Made by a program: the position numbers and the translations under genes. The notes beneath the pieces were generated by a model. It did no database searches. It was not told the DNA's origin and saw only the letters and a list, made by a program, of their open reading frames with translations. DNA of 10,929 bases from Methanomassiliicoccales archaeon (GTDB lineage Archaea > Thermoplasmatota > Thermoplasmata > Methanomassiliicoccales > JACIVX01), in NCBI GenBank assembly GCA_028679985.1, contig JAJRAH010000094.1, positions 1 to 10,929 on the forward strand, written 5' to 3'. Positions within the stretch are counted from its first letter, which is position 1; every line of letters begins with the position of its first letter. Below, piece after piece: positions 7,013 to 10,929 of this stretch.

Positions 7013-8325
7013 TCTTCCCACTTCTGCTTTCTGAGATCTATCGTCTCTTCGCGCTCTGGCCCGATGCTGACTATGCCGATCGGCACGCCGACGTTCGACG
7101 AAACGAATCTAAGGTACTTCTTCATCTGAGAGGGGAGAGCCTTGTATCCGTCCCTGATGATCCTGGTCGCTTCTTCCCTGCTCCAATCCTTCCACCCTTC
7201 GAATTCTGTGTAGATAGGTCTTGCCGTATTCAACATCGAGATGCTCGCAGGGAAGTCTTTGACTCTGGCCCCATCAATCTCATACTCCTTTGCGACTTTC
7301 ACCGTCTTCATACCGTTCAGCACGTCGATTTTCGTGATTGCCAGCGAAGTCACGCCGCTCAGACGGACGGCGTGTCTCACCACCACGAGGTCTAGCCAGC
7401 CACACCTTCTGGCCCGTCCCGTAGTCGTGCCGAACTCCCCGCCTTTCTTCTGGAGGTGCTCGCCGAGCTCGTCACGGAGTTCCGTCACGAAGGGTCCACT
7501 GCCAACTCTCGTCGTGTATGCCTTGACGACTCCGATCACCTGCCTGATCGATGCGGGTGGCACTCCAGCTCCCGTGCAAATTCCGCCCGCGGCACAACTC
7601 GATGATGTCACATAAGGATATGTCCCGTGATCGATGTCGAGCATCGTGCCCTGGGCGCCCTCGAAGAGAACATTCTTGCCGGCCTTGACAGCATCGTTCA
7701 CCAGTACGGTGGTGTCGGTGACATATTTGCCGAGAAGCGAGCCATAGTTCGCGGATTCTTCGATGATTTCTTCGGTCGTATGTTCAGGGACTCCGCCGAA
7801 GGCTTCTATCAGTTTTCGCTTTATCGGGTATATCATCCTGACTTTCTCTTCCAGTGCTGTCCTATCGACAAGATCCCCGACACGGACTCCGTATCTAGAT
7901 ATCTTGTCGGAGTAACAGGGTCCTATACCTCTGCCCGTCGTACCGACTCCCTTCGCGCCCCGATACCGTTCCTCGGTCCTGTCGAGCGTCTTGTGATACG
8001 GCATGATGACGTTCGCTCTATCGGAGATTCTCAGCCCGCTCACTGATCTTCCGCTGTCCTCTACGGCTTTGATCTCTTCCATAAGCTCTTCGGGATCGAC
8101 TACCACGCCGTTCCCGATGACAGCCATCGTCCCTTTCCTGAGAATTCCGGAGGGAAGCAGGTGGAGCTTGAAAACCTCATCTCCTATTCCTATGGTGTGC
8201 CCCGCGTTAGTACCTCCCTGGAACCTGACAACAAGGTCAGCGTCCTCTGCTAAGTAATCGGTGATCTTCCCTTTCCCCTCGTCCCCCCACTGAGTGCCGA
8301 TGATCGCGAGCGTTGGCAAAGTCAC
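7009..8325 (-). CDS. purA: Adenylosuccinate synthetase
   Basis: A 438-residue enzyme that joins IMP and aspartate using GTP to give adenylosuccinate, the first committed step to AMP. The N-terminal signature GTQWGDEGKGK (10-20) holds catalytic D15, and QGGTNAGHT (36-44) holds catalytic H43. Further motifs are GVGTTGRGIGPCYSDK (127-141 region), LFEGAQGTMLDIDHGTYPYV, the TTTGRARRCGWLD substrate/GTP region and KIDVLNGM. The length is close to the bacterial enzyme (about 430) and longer than the short archaeal forms of about 340 residues. The start is a GTG at 8325, immediately before TLPTLAIIGTQWGDEGKGK; no upstream ATG is available before the TATA element at 8351-8360. It lies 49 bases downstream of trm1 on the same strand but appears to have its own promoter. 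Its stop (CTA at 7009-7011) overlaps the TAG of the convergent ubiD-family gene. Confidence 0.97.
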   Translation of the reverse strand: MTLPTLAIIGTQWGDEGKGKITDYLAEDADLVVRFQGGTNAGHTIGIGDEVFKLHLLPSGILRKGTMAVIGNGVVVDPEELMEEIKAVEDSGRSVSGLRISDRANVIMPYHKTLDRTEERYRGAKGVGTTGRGIGPCYSDKISRYGVRVGDLVDRTALEEKVRMIYPIKRKLIEAFGGVPEHTTEEIIEESANYGSLLGKYVTDTTVLVNDAVKAGKNVLFEGAQGTMLDIDHGTYPYVTSSSCAAGGICTGAGVPPASIRQVIGVVKAYTTRVGSGPFVTELRDELGEHLQKKGGEFGTTTGRARRCGWLDLVVVRHAVRLSGVTSLAITKIDVLNGMKTVKVAKEYEIDGARVKDFPASISMLNTARPIYTEFEGWKDWSREEATRIIRDGYKALPSQMKKYLRFVSSNVGVPIGIVSIGPEREETIDLRKQKWED

Positions 8326-8350
8326 ACCAGACCTTCGGATGATGAGAGGA

Positions 8351-8360
8351 ATAGATAAAC
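8351..8360 (-). promoter_or_regulatory. Probable TATA box of purA
   Basis: The minus strand reads GTTTATCTAT, centred about 30 bases before the purA GTG start. This predicts a transcription start a few bases upstream of the start codon. Read-through from trm1 is also possible. Confidence 0.5.
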
Positions 8361-8374
8361 TGTTTGGTGGTCGG

Positions 8375-9481
8375 TCAGACGATATCCGACACGATCTCCG
8401 TCAGCTCCGCCAGACTCAGGTCCGTCTTGAAACCTTTGGGGGAGAAGTGCGTCCTCGATGCCGATCCGACTTCCCTGATCCTTTCGAGCAGCCTACGTAT
8501 CGGTGGAGGAGACGCATGGAGTCGGGAAGCGAGCTCGTCGTTATCGAAAAAGTACGGAACATCCAGTTCCTCCCTCCACGTTTCCAGATACTTCTCGCAC
8601 CGTGCTCTTTCAGCGAGTCCCTCGTTGACATCCATCGAGTCGAGGACGGACCGATCATACAACGACCCGCCCCAAATCGGACCGACGGTCATCTCCGACC
8701 CTCTTTCGGGAGTGTAACTTCGGGACCCCGTTTCCGGATCGTACTGTATGTATCCCAGTTGACTAAGGGATCTGTCGGCTTCTCCAGCGCTCTCTGGTAG
8801 ACCGACGTACAAGCGGAAGTAATGGTCGGCGTAGAAGCATAGTATCGGTCTCACGCCTCTGTCCAGTTCTGCGGCCTTCCGCACGAGATATCCTATGAGA
8901 ATTCTCAGGCCCAGTTCGTGACCGAAGGGACACCTGATCGATCTTGCGCCATACCTCCTTGCGCATTTCTTCGGGTAAGTTCCGGCGAGCGGGGCGGTAT
9001 CCGTTGCGGTCACTCCGAGGATTCCTCTCCTCTTGCATCCCTCGATGGCAGAAGTGACATAAGGGACCGGCGTTCCAAATGGGTCGACGTCGACATAGTC
9101 GAACGATCGTTCCGAAAGCAGACATCTCATATCGGAATTCAAAGCGTGACAATTGCCGAGCTCGTTCAGACGGGCATTCTCTTGAATGTATCGAAACGCC
9201 TCAGTATCTCTGTCGTTCACAGAGACCTCCAGATCCTTCCGTACTTCATTCGCGATCCGGACTCCCCTGACTCCGGTACCAGCCATGCTGTCAAGGATCT
9301 CCTTTCCAGATAAGTCGAGGGCGTTGAGAAGCATAATCGTAAGATCTCGGTTGAATTTCATCTGCTCGTTGTAGAACACCCTCCCCTGCCTTTTTCCGGG
9401 ACCCCTTGCGGAATGAGCGACTGGTACAACAAGCTTCGTCAGACCTTCCGTAATGTGCATCGAGTCAGGGATTCCGCTCAC
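8375..9481 (-). CDS. trm1: tRNA (guanine-26-N2) dimethyltransferase Trm1
   Basis: A 368-residue class I SAM-dependent methyltransferase that dimethylates G26 of tRNA. Numbered from the GTG at 9481: ITEGLTKLVVPV is the family N-terminus, VFYNEQMKFNRD precedes the catalytic fold, DSMAGTGVRG (64-73) is the SAM-binding motif I, DVDPFGTP (131-138) is the catalytic DPF-type motif IV, and TDTAPLAGTYPKKCARRYGA (160-179) is the typical substrate loop. FYADHYFRLYV and GPIWGGSLYD mark the C-terminal domain. The stretch before GPIWGG, which in many Trm1 proteins carries CxxC pairs, has no cysteine. The GTG overlaps the THEP1 stop as GTGA and is preceded by AAGGAG at good spacing; an ATG at 9460 is the alternative. 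The reading frame stays open to 9733, but that part merely overlaps the upstream gene and gives low-complexity Arg/Gly/Pro sequence. Confidence 0.94.
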   Translation of the reverse strand: MSGIPDSMHITEGLTKLVVPVAHSARGPGKRQGRVFYNEQMKFNRDLTIMLLNALDLSGKEILDSMAGTGVRGVRIANEVRKDLEVSVNDRDTEAFRYIQENARLNELGNCHALNSDMRCLLSERSFDYVDVDPFGTPVPYVTSAIEGCKRRGILGVTATDTAPLAGTYPKKCARRYGARSIRCPFGHELGLRILIGYLVRKAAELDRGVRPILCFYADHYFRLYVGLPESAGEADRSLSQLGYIQYDPETGSRSYTPERGSEMTVGPIWGGSLYDRSVLDSMDVNEGLAERARCEKYLETWREELDVPYFFDNDELASRLHASPPPIRRLLERIREVGSASRTHFSPKGFKTDLSLAELTEIVSDIV

Positions 9482-10023
9482 AGGAGCTCTCCTTTCATGA
9501 GCTTCATTATCTTGTATGGAAGGAGGTTGCGGTTGATCGGAGTGACTTCCAGTATCCTGATGTCGTCCCTGCGTCTTATGTCCTGGAGCAGCGGGTTTCG
9601 GGACTTCTTGTGCAAGGTGAGGATAATCGGCTTGTCCACGTCGAGGGCCGCCTTTACCGCACCGACGAATTTCTCGCTCTCGACCTCCATCTTTCCGACC
9701 TCGTCGATGACGACAACGTCCGCCTGCTCGCAAGCCCTCGTAAGAGCGGCGACACCGATGTCGTCAAGCGCGTTGAGATCCACGCCGAACTTTCCCACCA
9801 TGAACTTGCTATGAATGCTGACGTCAGCGAGAACGGCCTTCTTCTTCGTCTGCCAGTCTATCACATAAAAACCGATGCGTTTGTTGTCTTCGATGATAGG
9901 TTCGGTAATCATGCCTCCGACCTTGAGATCGTCGGACTCCAACATCTCGATGACTTTGAGAAGTGCGTGGGTCTTCCCGGCACCAGGAAGCCCAGTTATG
10001 CCTATCTTGATCCCCCTATTCAT
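9478..10023 (-). CDS. THEP1-family nucleoside-triphosphatase
   Basis: A 181-residue P-loop NTPase. Numbered from the ATG at 10023, the Walker A motif is GLPGAGKT (11-18), and the Walker B stretch VVVIDEVGKMEVES (103-116) has the DE(I/V)GKME signature typical of the THEP1 family. A conserved-looking HKKSRNPLLQ (138-147) follows. THEP1 proteins from Aquifex and human (NTPCR) hydrolyse several NTPs slowly in vitro; their cellular role is unclear. I chose the ATG directly before NRGIKIGITGLPG; in-frame GTG 10032 and TTG 10035 would add 3-4 residues, and the GGTGG just upstream can act as a ribosome binding site. The stop overlaps the trm1 start as GTGA, so the two form a translationally coupled operon, the best available hint of a role linked to RNA or nucleotides. 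Confidence 0.9.
   Translation of the reverse strand: MNRGIKIGITGLPGAGKTHALLKVIEMLESDDLKVGGMITEPIIEDNKRIGFYVIDWQTKKKAVLADVSIHSKFMVGKFGVDLNALDDIGVAALTRACEQADVVVIDEVGKMEVESEKFVGAVKAALDVDKPIILTLHKKSRNPLLQDIRRRDDIRILEVTPINRNLLPYKIMKLMKGELL
9486..9495 (-). promoter_or_regulatory. Shine-Dalgarno sequence deciding the trm1 start
   Basis: On the minus strand, AAAGGAGAG within the last codons of the THEP1 gene lies 5 bases before the GTG at 9481-9479. This supports initiation there rather than at the ATG 21 bases further on, which has no such sequence. It implies translational coupling with the gene upstream. Confidence 0.55.
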
Positions 10024-10081
10024 CTTGGCCACCAATGGACAAATAAGCTGTGCAATACTCCCTACCGCGGAAATTGTAACA

Positions 10082-10091
10082 GGATATATGG
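10082..10091 (-). promoter_or_regulatory. Candidate TATA box for the THEP1-trm1 operon
   Basis: The minus strand reads CCATATATCC. A start about 25 bases on would give a leader of roughly 35-40 bases carrying the GGTGG upstream of ATG 10023. A second AT-rich motif (GCTTATTTG, 10040-10048) is only about 20 bases from the ATG, which is too close for a normal leaderless start. Confidence 0.4.
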
Positions 10092-10122
10092 CGTTTCTGT
10101 TTAATTATCTTTGTGGCTTTTT

Positions 10123-10128
10123 AAAAAA
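10123..10128 (-). terminator. T-run terminator after mptD
   Basis: On the minus strand the mptD stop is followed within 8 bases by six T residues (TATTTTTTAAAAAG). Archaeal RNA polymerase commonly terminates at such U-runs without needing a hairpin. It separates mptD from the promoter of the THEP1-trm1 pair. Confidence 0.5.
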
Positions 10129-10135
10129 TACCCAG

Positions 10136-10519
10136 TCAAGACTCCGATATCCTCTCGACAAACATCAAGGGGTAGTTCAATTCCTCGACGTATCTCATTC
10201 TGGCTACGACGAAGATTTCTTCGATCCGGATCCCAACTCGAACGTCCAACATCGCACCCGTCAGAGACTGATAGTCGAATTCGTTCCGTTTCTTTCTCAG
10301 AGACTTCCGATCGATTCTCACTTCGACGTCGTCGACGAACGGCTGGACCTTCACGCCTTCTTCGATTGCCTTCTCCAGACTGCGTACATTGGAGGCACTG
10401 ACGGGCGTGCCGATGAACTGATGATATACTGTCCCAAGCTTGATCCCCGCTTCGAAGACAGCACGCTCCCTCTTCGTGCATTTGAAGTACTCGACCGCTA
10501 GTTCGTCCCGGGTCGCCAT
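10136..10519 (-). CDS. mptD: Archaeal dihydroneopterin aldolase (MptD family)
   Basis: A 127-residue protein resembling the archaeal MptD family (characterised in Methanocaldococcus jannaschii), which cleaves 7,8-dihydroneopterin to 6-hydroxymethyl-7,8-dihydropterin and glycolaldehyde for methanopterin or folate-type cofactors. The recognisable core is CTKRERAVFEAGIKLGTVYH then QFIGTPVS near the N-terminus, followed by LEKAIEEGVKVQPFVDDVEVRID. The family is short (about 115-130 residues), as here, and unrelated in sequence to bacterial FolB. Two starts are possible: ATG at 10519 (chosen) or GTG at 10528, which adds three residues. GAGGCGGTGGG just upstream is SD-like for the ATG. The gene has its own TATA box and is followed by a T-run, so it looks monocistronic. 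Identification is by remembered family sequence, not by alignment. Confidence 0.82.
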   Translation of the reverse strand: MATRDELAVEYFKCTKRERAVFEAGIKLGTVYHQFIGTPVSASNVRSLEKAIEEGVKVQPFVDDVEVRIDRKSLRKKRNEFDYQSLTGAMLDVRVGIRIEEIFVVARMRYVEELNYPLMFVERISES

Positions 10520-10560
10520 ATCGCCCACCGCCTCGCGCGATTGCTCTCATTGTCGTCTGA

Positions 10561-10573
10561 CATAGATATAAGT
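10561..10573 (-). promoter_or_regulatory. TATA box of mptD
   Basis: The minus strand reads ACTTATATCTATG, with the core TTATATCT centred near 10567. The predicted transcription start is about 10542, leaving a leader of roughly 20 bases that contains the SD-like GAGGCGGTGG. It lies in the 68-base gap after the acyl-CoA synthetase gene. Confidence 0.55.
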
Positions 10574-10587
10574 CATTGCCGAAGAGA

Positions 10588-10929
10588 TCACGAGGATTCC
10601 AGCATCAGTTTCGCATCCACGACCACGTAATCGGACTCTCTCACGAAGACGGGATTGAGATCCAACTGGTTGATGTGATCCCCGAACTCATTCCCGAGCG
10701 AGGACACCTTGACAAGAAGATCGAGGAGTGCTTCTCGGGCCGCCTTCATTCCCCTGAATCCGCGGAATATCTTCTCTGCCTTGACCTCGTTGACCATCTC
10801 GTCTGCGTCCAGCTTGCTGATCGGAACGAGACGGAAGGAGACATCCTTGTAAAGCTCCGTCAGCACTCCACCCATGCCGAACATGATGCTGAGTCCAAAG
10901 TTCGGATCCTTGAACAGCCCAATTATCAC
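10588..10929 (-). CDS. ADP-forming acyl-CoA synthetase, ATP-grasp (beta) domain, C-terminal part
   Basis: The last 113 residues of a protein that begins beyond the right edge; the GTG at the edge encodes an internal Val, because the frame is still open there. The sequence VIIGLFKDPNFGLSIMFGMG then GVLTELYKDVSFRLVPI is the hallmark of the ATP-grasp domain of NDP-forming acetate/acyl-CoA ligases (ACD beta subunit or the fused alpha-beta form). FRGFRGMKAAREALLDLL and the closing LDLNPVFV...VVDAKLML also fit the end of that domain. These enzymes convert acyl-CoA, ADP and phosphate to acid, CoA and ATP, giving archaea ATP from organic-acid formation. Because the ATP-grasp domain is C-terminal, the protein may be either a separate beta subunit or a fused one; the window cannot tell. 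The substrate cannot be read from this piece. Confidence 0.9.
   Translation of the reverse strand: MIIGLFKDPNFGLSIMFGMGGVLTELYKDVSFRLVPISKLDADEMVNEVKAEKIFRGFRGMKAAREALLDLLVKVSSLGNEFGDHINQLDLNPVFVRESDYVVVDAKLMLESS

Noticed and set aside
6362..7021. 219-codon minus-strand reading frame opposite the ubiD-family gene
   Set aside because: Antisense shadow with His/Arg/Ser-rich composition and no recognisable domain.
9482..9733. N-terminal extension of trm1 (frame open up to 9733)
   Set aside because: It lies entirely within the THEP1 gene, gives Arg/Gly/Pro-rich low-complexity residues, and Trm1 similarity begins only after about 9460; the GTG at 9481 with its SD sequence is the better start.
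9875..10501. 208-codon plus-strand frame across the THEP1-mptD gap
   Set aside because: It is antisense to two well-supported genes; the apparent length comes from codon bias, and its sequence resembles no family.
1..10929. Mobile elements, CRISPR arrays, tandem repeats, tRNA genes
   Set aside because: Reading both strands I found no transposase-like frame, no regularly spaced repeats and no cloverleaf-like segment; intergenic gaps are all under about 130 bases.

Overview
The window is a gene-dense stretch of an archaeal chromosome. The evidence is an archaeal-type glutamyl-tRNA synthetase, tRNA (guanine-26) dimethyltransferase Trm1, an archaeal dihydroneopterin aldolase (MptD family), a THEP1-type NTPase, a UbiD-like enzyme resembling the anhydromevalonate-phosphate decarboxylase of the archaeal mevalonate pathway, and TATA/BRE promoters placed about 25 bp before start codons (leaderless transcripts). 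Gene content and leaderless promoters suggest a euryarchaeon, perhaps of the Thermoplasmatota; that placement is an inference. I see no insertion sequence, CRISPR array, phage gene, tRNA or rRNA.

Layout, left to right. (1) Plus strand: the 3' end of cysS, overlapped by a radical SAM gene with a cysteine-rich C-terminal tail. (2) Plus strand: a DtxR-family metal regulator with a C-terminal FeoA-like domain, then feoB 14 bases later. A near-perfect DtxR-type palindrome abuts the BRE/TATA of this operon, so it looks like a self-regulated iron-uptake unit. (3) Minus strand: gltX, convergent with feoB and divergent from ubiD. (4) Plus strand: the ubiD-family gene, whose stop codon overlaps that of purA. 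(5) Minus strand, in transcription order: the 3' end of an ADP-forming acyl-CoA synthetase, mptD, the THEP1 NTPase coupled to trm1 by a GTGA overlap, and purA.

Most genes are housekeeping: translation (cysS, gltX, trm1), purine synthesis (purA), pterin cofactor synthesis (mptD), isoprenoid lipid synthesis (ubiD family) and acyl-CoA energy metabolism. I do not see a wholly new system. The points most worth a second look are the iron-regulator operon (operator over the BRE, mixed metal-site residues, extra cysteine cluster), the uncharacterised radical SAM protein, the translational coupling of a THEP1 NTPase to Trm1, and a Trm1 without its usual zinc-knuckle cysteines.
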